Translations under genes and position numbers: made by a program
Shown: one piece after another, positions 8,781-17,974 of the stretch
Numbering within the stretch: the stretch's first letter is position 1
How the letters are laid out: each line of letters begins with the position of its first letter
Assembly: GCF_000219605.1 (NCBI RefSeq)
Contig: NC_015740.1
Location: 1,736,001 to 1,800,000, forward strand
Source: Stutzerimonas stutzeri
GTDB lineage: Bacteria > Pseudomonadota > Gammaproteobacteria > Pseudomonadales > Pseudomonadaceae
Length of the DNA: 64,000 nucleotides
Direction of reading: 5' to 3'
The notes under the pieces: model-generated
Databases searched by the model: none
Told to the model about the DNA's origin: nothing
The model's input: the letters and a program-made list of their open reading frames with translations, nothing else

Positions 8781-9755
8781 ATGCAGATTGCTTTGGCACC
8801 CATGGAGGGGCTGGTCGACGAAATCCTTCGTGACGTGCTCACCCGGGTGGGTGGCGTCGACTGGTGCGTGACCGAGTTCATTCGGGTGTCCGATCGCCTG
8901 TTGCCGCAAAGCAGCTTTGACAAGCTTGCCGCGGAACTGAAGGCCGGCGCGCTCACTCGTGCCGGGACGCCGGTGCGCGTTCAATTGTTGGGCTCCGATC
9001 CGATCTGCCTGGCAGACAACGCGGCTTTTGCCTGCACACTCGGCGCCCCGGCCATCGACCTCAATTTTGGCTGCCCGGCCAAGACGGTCAACAAATCCCG
9101 CGGCGGTGCTGTGCTACTGAAGGAGCCGGAGCTGCTGCATTCGATTCTCTGTGAGGTGCGCCGAGCCGTGCCGGCGGACATCCCGGTAACCGCCAAGATG
9201 CGTCTCGGCTTCGACAGCCCGGACGGCGCGCTCGATTGCGCCCGTGCGCTGGTGGCCGGTGGGGCAGAGCAGCTGGTGGTGCACGCCCGAACCAAGGTCG
9301 AAGGCTACAAGCCGCCGGCGCATTGGGAGTGGGTCGCGCGGGTGCAGGAGGTAGTGCCGGTGCCCGTCTATGCCAATGGCGATATCTGGTCGCTGGAGGA
9401 CTGGCGCCGCTGCCGTGAGGTCAGCGGGGCAGAGGACATCATGCTGGGGCGCGGGCTGGTTTCACGACCGGACCTGGCCCGGCAGATCGCTGCGGCTAAA
9501 GCCGGCCAGCAGATCGCGCCGATGAGCTGGGAGGAATTCCGCCCCGTGCTGCTGGATTTCTGGCAGCAAGCGCGAGAAAAGATCGCGCCGCGTTATGCGC
9601 CGGGTCGGCTCAAGCAGTGGCTGGCCCTGCTGACTCGCAATTATCCGGAGGCGGTGGCGCTGTTCGCCGAGCTGCGCCGGGAAAACGATTGCGCGCGGAT
9701 CGATGCGATGCTCGGCGTCGATACGCGCGAATTGCGTGCCGCCGCATTGGCCTGA
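8781..9755 (+). CDS. dusC: tRNA-dihydrouridine(16) synthase DusC
   Basis: FMN-dependent enzyme that reduces uridine to dihydrouridine in the tRNA D-loop. At 324 residues it is close to the usual DusC length. It begins [18 protein letters not shown], has the catalytic cysteine in [17 protein letters not shown] (about residue 98), the HART substrate/FMN segment ([12 protein letters not shown]), and the YANGDIWS and IMLGRGL phosphate-binding segments. ATG 8781 is chosen over the GTG nine bases earlier because it matches the family N-terminus. It is convergent with the SDR gene, whose stop is 6 bases away. Confidence 0.93.
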   Translation: MQIALAPMEGLVDEILRDVLTRVGGVDWCVTEFIRVSDRLLPQSSFDKLAAELKAGALTRAGTPVRVQLLGSDPICLADNAAFACTLGAPAIDLNFGCPAKTVNKSRGGAVLLKEPELLHSILCEVRRAVPADIPVTAKMRLGFDSPDGALDCARALVAGGAEQLVVHARTKVEGYKPPAHWEWVARVQEVVPVPVYANGDIWSLEDWRRCREVSGAEDIMLGRGLVSRPDLARQIAAAKAGQQIAPMSWEEFRPVLLDFWQQAREKIAPRYAPGRLKQWLALLTRNYPEAVALFAELRRENDCARIDAMLGVDTRELRAAALA

Positions 9756-9761
9756 GCCGAA

Positions 9762-10508
9762 TCAACGCCCACCGGCTACATCCAGTAGCGCTCCGCTGGT
9801 ATAGCTGGCCTGTTCGCTGGCGAGCCAGAGGATGGCTTCGGCGATTTCCTCGGCTTGCCCGCCGCGCCCCATCGGCACACTTGCCTTGACCCGCTCGACA
9901 CGATCCGGCTCGCCCCCGGCGGCGTGGATATCGGTATGGATCACGCCCGGGCGCACCGCATTGACCCTGATGCCTTCGCTGGCGACCTCTTTGGCCAGGC
10001 CCCGGGTCATGCTGTCGATGGCGCCCTTGGCGGCCGCGTAGTCGATGTATTCGCCTGGTGCGCCGAGGCGGGCGGCCACCGAAGACAGGTTGACGATGGC
10101 GCCGCCCCTGCCGCCATGGCGCGTCGACATCCGCTTGATCGCCTCGCGTGCGCACAGGAAGCTGCCGATCACGTTGGCGCCCAGTACGCGGGTCCAGCGC
10201 GCCGCATCCATCTGTTCCAGGCGCATCTGCTGCTCGAGCATGCCGGCGTTGTTGACCAGCACGTCCAGCCGGCCGAACTCCCGGTCGATGGCTTCGAACA
10301 TGTGCAGCACCTGGGTCTCGTCAGCGACGTCGGCCTGTACGGCGATCGCCGTTACGCCCAGGCCGCGGACCTGATCGAGCACCGCGTTCGCGGCATCCGC
10401 GCGCTGGTGATAGTTCAGGCACAAGGCATAGCCCTGTTGCGCCGCCAGTCGTGCAGTGGCGGCGCCGATGCCGCGGCTGGCGCCTGTAATCAGCATGACT
10501 CTGGACAT
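9762..10508 (-). CDS. YgfF-like short-chain dehydrogenase/reductase
   Basis: NAD(P)-dependent oxidoreductase of the classical SDR family; substrate unknown. The 248 residues contain the Rossmann motif TGASRGIG (7-14), NNAG (about 86), the catalytic Ser in NLSSVAARLG, the YxxxK dyad in YIDYAAAKGAID, and RPGVIHTDIHA. The last stretches (GEPDRVERVK, PMGRGGQAEEIAEAILWL) closely follow the E. coli YgfF type. It is transcribed away from the heat-shock gene and ends against dusC. No pathway context. Confidence 0.88.
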   Translation of the reverse strand: MSRVMLITGASRGIGAATARLAAQQGYALCLNYHQRADAANAVLDQVRGLGVTAIAVQADVADETQVLHMFEAIDREFGRLDVLVNNAGMLEQQMRLEQMDAARWTRVLGANVIGSFLCAREAIKRMSTRHGGRGGAIVNLSSVAARLGAPGEYIDYAAAKGAIDSMTRGLAKEVASEGIRVNAVRPGVIHTDIHAAGGEPDRVERVKASVPMGRGGQAEEIAEAILWLASEQASYTSGALLDVAGGR

Positions 10509-10543
10509 GTGCTACCTCTCGTCGCCTGGCTCGTTTGCAGCCT

Positions 10544-10572
10544 CTTGAAATCCGTTTTTCGGTTCCTATCTA
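10544..10572 (+). promoter_or_regulatory. Candidate sigma-32 (RpoH) promoter of the small heat-shock gene
   Basis: CTTGAAA at 10544-10550, then a 14-base spacer, then CCTATCTA at 10565-10572. This resembles the CTTGAAA-N(11-16)-CCCCATNT consensus, with the -35 exact and the -10 partial. A start near 10580 would give a leader of about 58 nt that includes the ROSE-like hairpins. Confidence 0.6.
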
Positions 10573-10580
10573 CGGCTCAG

Positions 10581-10633
10581 CGGGATGCCGAAGTCGGGTC
10601 CCGCCCGTTTCAACTCGCTGATTTCAGGAGGTT
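10581..10633 (+). promoter_or_regulatory. ROSE-like RNA thermometer in the heat-shock leader
   Basis: Two hairpins can be drawn. The upstream one pairs CGGGA with TCCCG around an inner CCGA/TCGG stem (about 10581-10603). The downstream one (10612-10633) pairs AACTCGCT with AGGAGGTT around a GATTTC loop and so buries the Shine-Dalgarno sequence. It includes the UYGCU-type box (TCGCT) opposite AGGAG and an internal G-G opposition, which is the hallmark of ROSE elements in front of small heat-shock genes. Structure was drawn by eye. Confidence 0.6.
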
Positions 10634-10637
10634 TATC

Positions 10638-11084
10638 ATGAGTTCATTCCCCATGGCCCCTCTGTTCCGGCAATCCGTGGGCTTTGATCGTTTCAATGAC
10701 CTGTTCGAGTCCGCCCTGCGTAACGACACCGGCAGCTCGTATCCACCCTATAACATCGAGAAACACGGTGACGACCAGTATCGAATCGTGGTCGCAGCCG
10801 CCGGCTTCGAGGAGTCCGACCTCGATCTGCAGGTCGAGCGCAGCGTGCTGACCATTAGCGGCGGGCGGCGCGAAAGCGAGGCCGAGAATGTCACCTATCT
10901 GCATCAGGGCATCGCTCAGCGGGCGTTCAAGTTGTCGTTCCGGCTAGCCGACCACATCGAGGTGAAAGGCGCTGCGCTGAACAGTGGCCTGCTCAACATC
11001 GACCTGGTGCGCGTGGTGCCGGAAGAGGCCAAGCCCAAGCGCATCCCGATCAATGCCGATCAGCGGCCCGCGCTGGAGGGTTGA
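10638..11084 (+). CDS. ibpA: Small heat-shock protein, Hsp20/IbpA family
   Basis: ATP-independent holdase that binds unfolding proteins in large oligomers and passes them to DnaK/ClpB. The 148-residue protein has an N-terminal arm (FRQSVGFDRFNDLFESAL), an alpha-crystallin domain at about residues 35-125 (YNIEKHGDDQYRIVVAAAGF and then AFKLSFRLADHIEVKGA), and a C-terminal IPI motif (RIPIN) used for oligomer contacts. It starts with a strong AGGAGG site that is itself inside the predicted thermometer. Gene name by family resemblance; one copy seen. Confidence 0.93.
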   Translation: MSSFPMAPLFRQSVGFDRFNDLFESALRNDTGSSYPPYNIEKHGDDQYRIVVAAAGFEESDLDLQVERSVLTISGGRRESEAENVTYLHQGIAQRAFKLSFRLADHIEVKGAALNSGLLNIDLVRVVPEEAKPKRIPINADQRPALEG

Positions 11085-11098
11085 TCTGCAAAGAAGAG

Positions 11099-11120
11099 AA
11101 GGGCGCCATAGGGCGCCCTT
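11099..11120. terminator. Hairpin terminator between the heat-shock gene and the convergent LysR gene
   Basis: AAGGGCGCC / GGCGCCCTT with an ATAG loop, followed on the plus strand by TCTC. It lies 15 bases after the heat-shock stop and 22 bases before the LysR stop, so it may serve both. Confidence 0.65.
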
Positions 11121-11141
11121 TCTCGTAGTTGTCTCGTCTGG

Positions 11142-12017
11142 TCAGTCACCGCGTTCAGCATCCAGCAGTGTCATGAACGCCCTGGCCGCATTGGACAGGG
11201 TGCGTTCCCTGTGCAGGATGTAGCCGAGCTGTCGCGTCAGCTGGACACCCGGCAAGGGCAGGCTGACCACCTGTTCGTCCAGCATGCGACGTGGCAGCAC
11301 GCTCCAGGCAATGCCGATGGAGACCATCATCTTGATCGTCTCCATGTAATTGGTGCTCATGGTGATGTTAGGTGTCAGTCCCTCGCGCTCGAACAGGCGC
11401 TGGGCGATGTGGTGGGTAAATGTATTGCCGCCTGGGAATACCGCCGGGTGGCCGGCGACGTCCGCCAGGGTGATATCCGCCTTGCTGGCCAACGGATGCT
11501 CGGGCGCGACGACGAAATCCAGTGGATCGTCCCAGACCTTCACCGCCACCACCGGCTCGGCGGTCTGTGGCGCCAAGGTGATCACCGCCAGCTCGGCACG
11601 GCCGTGCAGTACCTCGTCATAGGCCACTTCCGAATCGAGAAAACGGATATCCAGGCTGACCTGCGGGTGCGCGCGGGTAAAGGCGCGCAACAGCGGAGGC
11701 AGCCGATGCAGGCCGATGTGATGGCTGGTCGCCAGGCTCAGCCGTCCGCCAATATCGCCGTTGAGGTTGGTCAAGGCACGGCGGGTGTCGTCCAGTACAT
11801 TCAGGATCTGGTAGGCGCGGGGGAGCAGGGCGCGGCCAGCTTCGGTGAGACTGACGTCGCGGCCCAGCCGATCGAACAGGCGCACATCCAGCTGTGCTTC
11901 CAGCGCGGCGATGCGCTTGCTCACCGCCGGCTGGGTCAGATGGAGGCGTTCGGCGGCCAGGGAAAAGCTGCGGGTTTCCGCGACTGCGATAAAGGCGTTG
12001 AGGTTGGCGAGATCCAT
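11142..12017 (-). CDS. LysR-family regulator divergent from leuC
   Basis: DNA-binding regulator of 291 residues with an N-terminal winged HTH (MDLANLNAFIAVAETRSFSL, then LHLTQPAVSKRIAALEAQL) and a type-2 periplasmic-binding-like effector domain from about residue 90. A much longer upstream frame exists, but ATG 12015-12017 matches the family N-terminus. It reads away from leuC across a 149-bp gap holding a long inverted repeat (12056-12095). The same LysR-leuC arrangement occurs in P. aeruginosa, so control of leuCD is likely but is inference. Confidence 0.88.
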   Translation of the reverse strand: MDLANLNAFIAVAETRSFSLAAERLHLTQPAVSKRIAALEAQLDVRLFDRLGRDVSLTEAGRALLPRAYQILNVLDDTRRALTNLNGDIGGRLSLATSHHIGLHRLPPLLRAFTRAHPQVSLDIRFLDSEVAYDEVLHGRAELAVITLAPQTAEPVVAVKVWDDPLDFVVAPEHPLASKADITLADVAGHPAVFPGGNTFTHHIAQRLFEREGLTPNITMSTNYMETIKMMVSIGIAWSVLPRRMLDEQVVSLPLPGVQLTRQLGYILHRERTLSNAARAFMTLLDAERGD

Positions 12018-12055
12018 GGGAGGACTTCCGGATGGCTGTGAATTCCAGTCAGGAA

Positions 12056-12095
12056 TGCATTGGATGAAAAATATGAATTTGAGTAATTCAATGCA
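12056..12095. promoter_or_regulatory. Inverted repeat in the LysR/leuC intergenic region, candidate operator
   Basis: TGCATTGGAT (12056-12065) and ATTCAATGCA (12086-12095) match in 9 of 10 positions across 20 AT-rich bases. Its place midway between two divergent starts suits a LysR-type site that overlaps both promoters. Confidence 0.5.
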
Positions 12096-12166
12096 AGCCC
12101 CTAGCATCGACCCCATAAGCGCAAGGGCTATTCGCCCCGCATAGAAAGCAGATGAGGAAAAGTCCG

Positions 12167-13594
12167 ATGGCCGGCAAGACGCTCTACGACAAGCTCTGGG
12201 AAATGCACGAGGTGAAACGTCGCGATGATGGTTCATCGCTGATCTACATCGACCGTCACATCCTCCACGAAGTGACGTCGCCGCAGGCCTTCGAAGGGCT
12301 GCGCCTGGCCAATCGCAAGCCGTGGCGCATCGACGCCAACATCGCCACCCCGGACCACAACGTGCCGACCACCAAGGGCGAGCGCCAAGGTGGTCTGGAG
12401 GCCATTGCCGACGAGGTTTCGCGCATTCAGGTGCAGACGCTGGACGAGAACTGCGACGATTTCGGCATCCTCGAATTCAAGATGAACGACGTGCGTCAGG
12501 GCATCGTCCACGTGATCGGCCCGGAGCAGGGCGCGACATTGCCGGGCATGACCGTGGTTTGCGGTGACTCGCACACCTCCACCCACGGCGCCTTCGGTGC
12601 GCTGGCCCACGGCATCGGCACTTCCGAGGTCGAGCACGTGCTCGCCACCCAGTGCCTGGTCGCCAAGAAGATGAAGAACATGCAGGTGCGCGTCGAAGGC
12701 AAGCTGCCGTTCGGCGTCACCGCCAAGGACATCGTGTTGGCGGTGATCGGCAAGATCGGCACCGCCGGTGGCAATGGCCATGCACTGGAATTTGCCGGCA
12801 GCGCGATTCGCGACCTGTCCATGGAGGGCCGCATGACCATCTGCAACATGGCCATCGAGGCGGGCGCCCGCGTGGGCATGGTCGCCGTGGACGAGAAGAC
12901 CATTGCGTACGTCGAAGGGCGGCCTTACGCCCCGAAGGGCGCCGATTGGGACAAGGCCGTGAAGCTGTGGCAGGACCTGGTTTCCGACGACGACGCGGTG
13001 TTCGACACCATCGTTGAACTCAAGGCCGAGGACATCAAGCCGCAGGTCAGCTGGGGCACTTCGCCGGAGATGGTACTGGCTGTCGATCAGAACGTGCCGG
13101 ACCCGGCCGTAGAGGCCGACCCGGTGAAGAAGGATTCCATCACCCGCGCGCTGAAGTACATGGGCTTGCAGGCCAATCAGGCCATTACCGACATTCGTCT
13201 GGATCGCGTGTTCATCGGTTCGTGCACCAACTCGCGGATCGAGGATCTGCGCGCTGCAGCCGAAGTCGCCAAGGGGCGGAAGGTCGCCGCGAACGTCAAG
13301 CAGGCGCTGGTGGTGCCGGGCTCGGGCCTGGTCAAGCAGCAGGCCGAGGCCGAGGGGCTGGACAAGATCTTCATCGAGGCCGGCTTCGAATGGCGCGAGC
13401 CGGGCTGCTCCATGTGTTTGGCGATGAACCCGGACAAGCTTGGCAGCGGCGAGCATTGCGCCTCGACCTCCAACCGCAACTTCGAAGGCCGCCAGGGTGC
13501 GGGCGGGCGTACCCACCTGGTCAGCCCGGCGATGGCTGCTGCCGCAGCGGTTACCGGCCACTTCATCGACGTACGCGAATTGATCCAGGCCTGA
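12167..13594 (+). CDS. leuC: 3-isopropylmalate dehydratase large subunit
   Basis: With LeuD isomerises 2-isopropylmalate to 3-isopropylmalate in leucine synthesis. It is a cytoplasmic aconitase-family protein of 475 residues. The 4Fe-4S cysteines are in [14 protein letters not shown] (about residue 352) and [11 protein letters not shown] (about 415 and 418). TPDHNVPTT and [13 protein letters not shown] are substrate and cluster motifs. ATG 12167 has GAGGAAA at the right distance; the ATG fifteen bases earlier has no site. leuD follows after 11 bases. Confidence 0.97.
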   Translation: MAGKTLYDKLWEMHEVKRRDDGSSLIYIDRHILHEVTSPQAFEGLRLANRKPWRIDANIATPDHNVPTTKGERQGGLEAIADEVSRIQVQTLDENCDDFGILEFKMNDVRQGIVHVIGPEQGATLPGMTVVCGDSHTSTHGAFGALAHGIGTSEVEHVLATQCLVAKKMKNMQVRVEGKLPFGVTAKDIVLAVIGKIGTAGGNGHALEFAGSAIRDLSMEGRMTICNMAIEAGARVGMVAVDEKTIAYVEGRPYAPKGADWDKAVKLWQDLVSDDDAVFDTIVELKAEDIKPQVSWGTSPEMVLAVDQNVPDPAVEADPVKKDSITRALKYMGLQANQAITDIRLDRVFIGSCTNSRIEDLRAAAEVAKGRKVAANVKQALVVPGSGLVKQQAEAEGLDKIFIEAGFEWREPGCSMCLAMNPDKLGSGEHCASTSNRNFEGRQGAGGRTHLVSPAMAAAAAVTGHFIDVRELIQA

Positions 13595-13605
13595 GGAGAC
13601 GAGAC

Positions 13606-14253
13606 ATGAAAGCCTTTACCCAACACACCGGCCTGGTCTGCCCACTCGATCGCGCCAATGTCGACACTGACCAGATCATTCCGAAGCAATTCTTGAAGTC
13701 GATCAAGCGCACCGGCTTCGGCCCCAACCTGTTCGACGAGTGGCGCTATCTGGATGTCGGTCAGCCGAACCAGGATTGCTCGCAGCGTCCGGTAAACAAG
13801 GACTTCGTGCTGAACTTCCCGCGTTATCAGGGCGCCAGCGTATTGCTGGCCCGCGAGAACTTCGGCTGTGGCTCCTCCCGTGAGCATGCGCCGTGGGCGC
13901 TGGACGAATACGGCTTCCGCGCCATCATCGCGCCGAGCTTCGCCGACATCTTCTACAACAACAGCTTCAAGAACGGCCTGTTGCCGATCGTGCTGAAAGA
14001 AGAGGAGGTGGACGAGCTGTTCCAGCAGGCCGAGGCGACCGAAGGCTACCAGCTGACCGTCGATCTGGCTGCGCAGACCGTTACCCGTCCGGACGGCAAG
14101 CAATACGGCTTCGAGGTCGATGCCTTCCGCAAGCACTGCCTGCTCAATGGTCTGGACGATATCGGTCTGACCCTGCAGGACGCCGAGGCCATCAAGGCCT
14201 TCGAAGTTCGCCACCAGCAGAGCCAGCCTTGGTTGTTCGGCGCGATCAAGTAG
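13606..14253 (+). CDS. leuD: 3-isopropylmalate dehydratase small subunit
   Basis: Swivel-domain partner of LeuC, 215 residues, the normal length. It contains the [15 protein letters not shown]-terminal motif and the substrate-recognition run [22 protein letters not shown] precedes the start. It is co-transcribed with leuC. In P. aeruginosa a further gene separates leuD from leuB, whereas here the 182-bp gap holds only a hairpin. Confidence 0.97.
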   Translation: MKAFTQHTGLVCPLDRANVDTDQIIPKQFLKSIKRTGFGPNLFDEWRYLDVGQPNQDCSQRPVNKDFVLNFPRYQGASVLLARENFGCGSSREHAPWALDEYGFRAIIAPSFADIFYNNSFKNGLLPIVLKEEEVDELFQQAEATEGYQLTVDLAAQTVTRPDGKQYGFEVDAFRKHCLLNGLDDIGLTLQDAEAIKAFEVRHQQSQPWLFGAIK

Positions 14254-14306
14254 TCTGTACGACAAGCAGGGCGGGTTCGGTCTCATCCTGCGGAAAGATC
14301 CTCGCA

Positions 14307-14332
14307 ATGGCGCCTCGACTGCTCGGCGCCAT
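14307..14332. repeat. Perfect 8-bp inverted repeat between leuD and leuB
   Basis: ATGGCGCC and GGCGCCAT with a 10-base spacer and no U run. It could slow or process the transcript between leuCD and leuB. The effect is not known. Confidence 0.45.
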
Positions 14333-14435
14333 CTGGCAACGCAAAAAAGCCGAGGCTGGTGACGAACGAAAAACCAGGTGGGCTCAGCCCATCGGTGCGC
14401 CCTGCCTCGATGTGACCTCTTATAAGGAATAGGAA

Positions 14436-15518
14436 ATGTCCAAACAGATTCTGGTTCTCCCCGGCGATGGCATCGGCCCGGAAATCATGGCCGAGGCGGT
14501 CAAGGTGCTGCAGCTGGCCAGTGACAAGTTCGATCTGGGCTTCGAGCTGAGCTATGACGAGCTGGGCGGCGCGGCCGTCGACAAGTACGGTGTGCCGCTG
14601 GCCGACGAAACGCTGGAGCGCGCCCGCGCCGCTGACGCCATTCTGCTGGGCGCGGTCGGCGGGCCCAAGTGGGACACCATCGATCCGGCCATCCGTCCGG
14701 AGCGTGGTCTGCTGAAGATCCGTTCCCAGTTGGGCCTGTTCGGCAACCTGCGGCCGGCGCTGCTCTATCCGCAGTTGGCCGATGCCTCGTCGCTCAAGCC
14801 CGAAATCGTCGCCGGTCTGGATATCCTGATCGTGCGCGAGCTGACCGGTGGCATCTACTTCGGCCAGCCGCGCGAGAGCAAGGTGCTGGAGAACGGCGAG
14901 CGCATGGCGTACGACACGCTGCCGTACAGCGAGAGCGAAATCCGCCGCATCGCCAAGGTCGGTTTCGATATGGCCATGGTGCGCAACAAGAAGCTCTGCT
15001 CGGTGGACAAGGCGAACGTGCTGGCTTCCAGTCAGCTATGGCGCGCGGTCGTCGAGGAAGTCGCCAAGGACTACCCGGAAGTCGAACTCAGCCATATGTA
15101 TGTCGATAACGCGGCCATGCAGCTGGTGCGCGCGCCGAAGCAGTTCGACGTAATCGTCACCGACAACATGTTCGGCGACATCCTGTCGGACGAGGCCTCC
15201 ATGCTCACCGGCTCGATCGGCATGCTGCCGTCCGCCTCGCTGGACGCCGGCAACAAAGGCATGTACGAGCCGTGCCATGGCTCGGCACCGGACATCGCCG
15301 GCAAAGGTATCGCCAACCCGCTGGCAACCATCCTGTCCGTTTCGATGATGCTGCGTTACAGCTTCAACCAGGTCGCGGCGGCCGATGCCATCGAACAGGC
15401 GGTAAGCGATGTGCTCGATCAGGGCCTGCGTACTGGCGACATCTGGTCCGAAGGTTGTAACAAGGTCGGTACTCAGGCGATGGGTGATGCAGTAGTCGCG
15501 GCCCTCGCGAAGTTGTAA
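14436..15518 (+). CDS. leuB: 3-isopropylmalate dehydrogenase
   Basis: NAD-dependent oxidative decarboxylation of 3-isopropylmalate to the leucine precursor 2-ketoisocaproate. The full-length 360-residue protein has [18 protein letters not shown] at the N-terminus, the arginine-rich substrate site ([13 protein letters not shown]), [10 protein letters not shown], the metal and substrate aspartates in [17 protein letters not shown], and the NAD-binding [18 protein letters not shown]. Third leucine gene of the block; a terminator follows. Confidence 0.97.
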   Translation: MSKQILVLPGDGIGPEIMAEAVKVLQLASDKFDLGFELSYDELGGAAVDKYGVPLADETLERARAADAILLGAVGGPKWDTIDPAIRPERGLLKIRSQLGLFGNLRPALLYPQLADASSLKPEIVAGLDILIVRELTGGIYFGQPRESKVLENGERMAYDTLPYSESEIRRIAKVGFDMAMVRNKKLCSVDKANVLASSQLWRAVVEEVAKDYPEVELSHMYVDNAAMQLVRAPKQFDVIVTDNMFGDILSDEASMLTGSIGMLPSASLDAGNKGMYEPCHGSAPDIAGKGIANPLATILSVSMMLRYSFNQVAAADAIEQAVSDVLDQGLRTGDIWSEGCNKVGTQAMGDAVVAALAKL

Positions 15519-15524
15519 TCTTTC

Positions 15525-15555
15525 GGCCCGCCTTAATCTGCGCGGGCCACTTTTT
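15525..15555 (+). terminator. Rho-independent terminator after leuB
   Basis: GGCCCGC / GCGGGCC stem with a 10-base loop, followed by ACTTTTTCT. It separates the leucine genes from asd, whose start is at 15573. Confidence 0.75.
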
Positions 15556-15572
15556 CTATAGGTGTAGTTGCG

Positions 15573-16685
15573 ATGAAACGTGTAGGTCTGATCGGTTGGC
15601 GCGGTATGGTCGGTTCCGTGCTCATGCAGCGGATGCTGGAAGAGCGGGACTTCGACCTGATTGAGCCTGTGTTCTTCACCACCTCCAACGTTGGCGGCCA
15701 GGGCCCCGATATTGGCAAGGAAACCGCTGCGCTGAAGGACGCCTACAGCATCGACGAGCTGAAAGGTCTCGATGTGATCCTGACCTGCCAGGGCGGCGAC
15801 TACACCAACGAAGTCTTCCCCAAGCTGCGCGAGGCCGGCTGGCAGGGCTACTGGATCGACGCCGCCTCTGCCCTGCGCATGCAGGACGACGCGGTGATCG
15901 TGCTCGACCCGGTGAACCGCCGCGTGATCGACCAGCAGCTGGATGCCGGGACCAAGAACTATATCGGCGGCAACTGCACTGTCAGCCTGGCGCTGATGGG
16001 GCTGGGTGGCCTGTTCGAGGCCGGCCTGGTGGAGTGGATGAGCGCCATGACTTATCAGGCGGCGTCCGGTGCCGGCGCGCAGAACATGCGCGAGCTGATC
16101 AAGCAGATGGGTGCCATCAATGCGGCGGTGGCCGACGACCTGCTCAATCCCGCCAGCGCCATTCTCGACATCGACCGCAAGGTGGCCGAAACCCAGCGAA
16201 GCGAGGCCTTCCCGGTCGACAATTTCGGCGTGCCGCTGGCCGGCAGCCTGATCCCCTACATCGACAAGGAGCTGCCGAACGGGCAGAGCCGCGAGGAGTG
16301 GAAGGCACAGGCCGAAACCAACAAGATCCTCGGTCGCTTCAAGAACCCGATTCCGGTCGATGGTATCTGCGTACGTGTCGGGGCCATGCGTTGCCACAGT
16401 CAGGCGCTGACCATCAAGCTGAACAAGGATGTGCCGATCTCCGACATCGAGGGGCTGATCAGCCAGCACAACCCCTGGGTCAAGCTGGTGCCCAATCATC
16501 GCGACGCCAGCATGCAGGAGCTGAGCCCGGCGGCAGTGACCGGCACGCTGAGCGTTCCGGTCGGGCGCCTGCGCAAGCTGAACATGGGCTCGCATTATCT
16601 GGGCGCGTTCACCGTCGGCGATCAGCTTCTGTGGGGTGCCGCCGAGCCTTTGCGCCGCATGTTGCGTATCCTGCTGGAACGTTGA
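15573..16685 (+). CDS. asd: Aspartate-semialdehyde dehydrogenase
   Basis: NADPH-dependent reduction of aspartyl-phosphate to aspartate semialdehyde, the branch point to lysine/DAP, threonine and methionine. It has 370 residues, with the nucleotide-binding start [20 protein letters not shown], the catalytic cysteine in [12 protein letters not shown] (residue about 135, as in E. coli), and the [14 protein letters not shown] substrate segment with the catalytic histidine. It has its own leader after the leuB terminator and its own terminator behind it. Confidence 0.97.
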   Translation: MKRVGLIGWRGMVGSVLMQRMLEERDFDLIEPVFFTTSNVGGQGPDIGKETAALKDAYSIDELKGLDVILTCQGGDYTNEVFPKLREAGWQGYWIDAASALRMQDDAVIVLDPVNRRVIDQQLDAGTKNYIGGNCTVSLALMGLGGLFEAGLVEWMSAMTYQAASGAGAQNMRELIKQMGAINAAVADDLLNPASAILDIDRKVAETQRSEAFPVDNFGVPLAGSLIPYIDKELPNGQSREEWKAQAETNKILGRFKNPIPVDGICVRVGAMRCHSQALTIKLNKDVPISDIEGLISQHNPWVKLVPNHRDASMQELSPAAVTGTLSVPVGRLRKLNMGSHYLGAFTVGDQLLWGAAEPLRRMLRILLER

Positions 16686-16706
16686 TGAGCATTGCTTGAA
16701 GTGCCG

Positions 16707-16734
16707 AAACGCCGCGATTCGTCGCGGCGTTTTC
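16707..16734 (+). terminator. Rho-independent terminator after asd
   Basis: Near-perfect 11-base stem AAACGCCGCGA / TCGCGGCGTTT with a TTCG tetraloop, ending in a short T run. Confidence 0.85.
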
Positions 16735-16819
16735 GTCTGCGCAGCGCGCCGCTCGGCGGCGCTGCTTGCAGCGATCAGCCATTTCGCTACAGTGCCCGTC
16801 CTGATGCATGGAGAAGATG

Positions 16820-17830
16820 ATGCCCTCGCTTGTCGGAGTTGCGGTTGTAGAAGCGGTCAGCCTGGTAGGTGAGGCCCTGGTCGAAGTGCTCGAAGAGCGT
16901 GGATTTCCACTTTCCGAGCTGCACTTGCTGGATAGCGGCGAGGGTATCGGCCACAGCGTGCCGTTCAAGGGACGTAACCTGCGCACTGGCGATGCGGATC
17001 GGTTCGATTTCACTCGCGTGCAATTGGTGTTTCTCGTCGGAGCGAGCGATATGGCCGCTCGATGCCGAGTCAGCGCGAAGGCCGCTGGATGCAGAGTCAT
17101 CGATCTGTCCGCTACGGTCGCGGTCGAGCAGCAGCCTTGTCTGGTGCCGGAGGTCAATGGTGGCCGAGTCGAGGCGATCTCCGATTGCCGCTGCTTCAGC
17201 AGCCCGCTGCCGGAGTCGGTCGCGCTCGCGATTGCGTTGGCACCTATCCAGCAGCAGCTGGATCTGCAGCGCGTTACGGTTACGGCTTGCCTGCCGGTCT
17301 CCAGTCGCGGTAGTGCGGGTGTCAAGGAGCTTGCGCGGCAGACCAGCGAGCTGCTGAACGCGAGGCCGCTCGAACCGCGGGTATTTGGTCGGCAAATGGC
17401 TTTCAATATGCTCGCCCAGGTCGAGGAGCTTGACGGCGCCGGGCATGCCGATCAGGAGCGACGTGTGGCAGCAGAGCTTCGGCAGCTGCTGGATCTTCCG
17501 AAATTGCGGGTTGCCGCAACCTTCATCCAGGTGCCGGTTTTCTTTGGCGAGAGTCTGGTGGTTTCTCTGCTGGGTGGCGCCGAAGCCGACATGCAATCGT
17601 TGACGGCAGCACTGGACGCGGCGCCCGGCATCGAGCTGGTCGAGGCTGGTGACTATCCGACCGCGGTCGAGGATGCCGTGGGGCAGGACGTCATTCATGT
17701 CGGCCGGGTCCGCCAAGGCACCAGCGACCCGCGTGAAGTCAATTTGTGGATTGTGTCTGATAACGTGCGAAAAGGCGCGGCACTGAATGCTGTGCAGTCC
17801 GGTGAGTTGTTGATAAAAGACTATCTGTAA
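16820..17830 (+). CDS. Aspartate-semialdehyde dehydrogenase paralogue (USG-1-like), probably not catalytic
   Basis: 336 residues with the overall ASADH plan: the N-terminal VGVAVVEAVSLVGEALVEVL aligns with the dinucleotide-binding segment, followed by a central and a C-terminal domain. The Asd active-site run GGNCT is not present; the matching region reads SDCRCFSSPLPE. The glycine-rich G-x-x-G-x-x-G is also altered. A paralogue occupies this position between asd and fimV in P. aeruginosa. The start at 16820 is preferred because GGAG lies six bases upstream; ATG 16808 and 16817 are possible. Function unknown. Confidence 0.8.
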   Translation: MPSLVGVAVVEAVSLVGEALVEVLEERGFPLSELHLLDSGEGIGHSVPFKGRNLRTGDADRFDFTRVQLVFLVGASDMAARCRVSAKAAGCRVIDLSATVAVEQQPCLVPEVNGGRVEAISDCRCFSSPLPESVALAIALAPIQQQLDLQRVTVTACLPVSSRGSAGVKELARQTSELLNARPLEPRVFGRQMAFNMLAQVEELDGAGHADQERRVAAELRQLLDLPKLRVAATFIQVPVFFGESLVVSLLGGAEADMQSLTAALDAAPGIELVEAGDYPTAVEDAVGQDVIHVGRVRQGTSDPREVNLWIVSDNVRKGAALNAVQSGELLIKDYL

Positions 17831-17974
17831 AAGATACTTACTGGAAATTCAAAGAATATTTCTAGCCGATGCGCTGAACGGCTTATCGCTGAAGGGGAGC
17901 CACCGTAAGGTGGCGCGGGCAGTGAAATAAGACCCTCTCGTAGTTCGAGAAAAAGATAAACAAGGGATTAAATA

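Noticed and set aside
15036..16595. Minus-strand open frame of 519 codons over leuB and asd
   Set aside because: Spans two well-supported plus-strand enzymes and a terminator between them.
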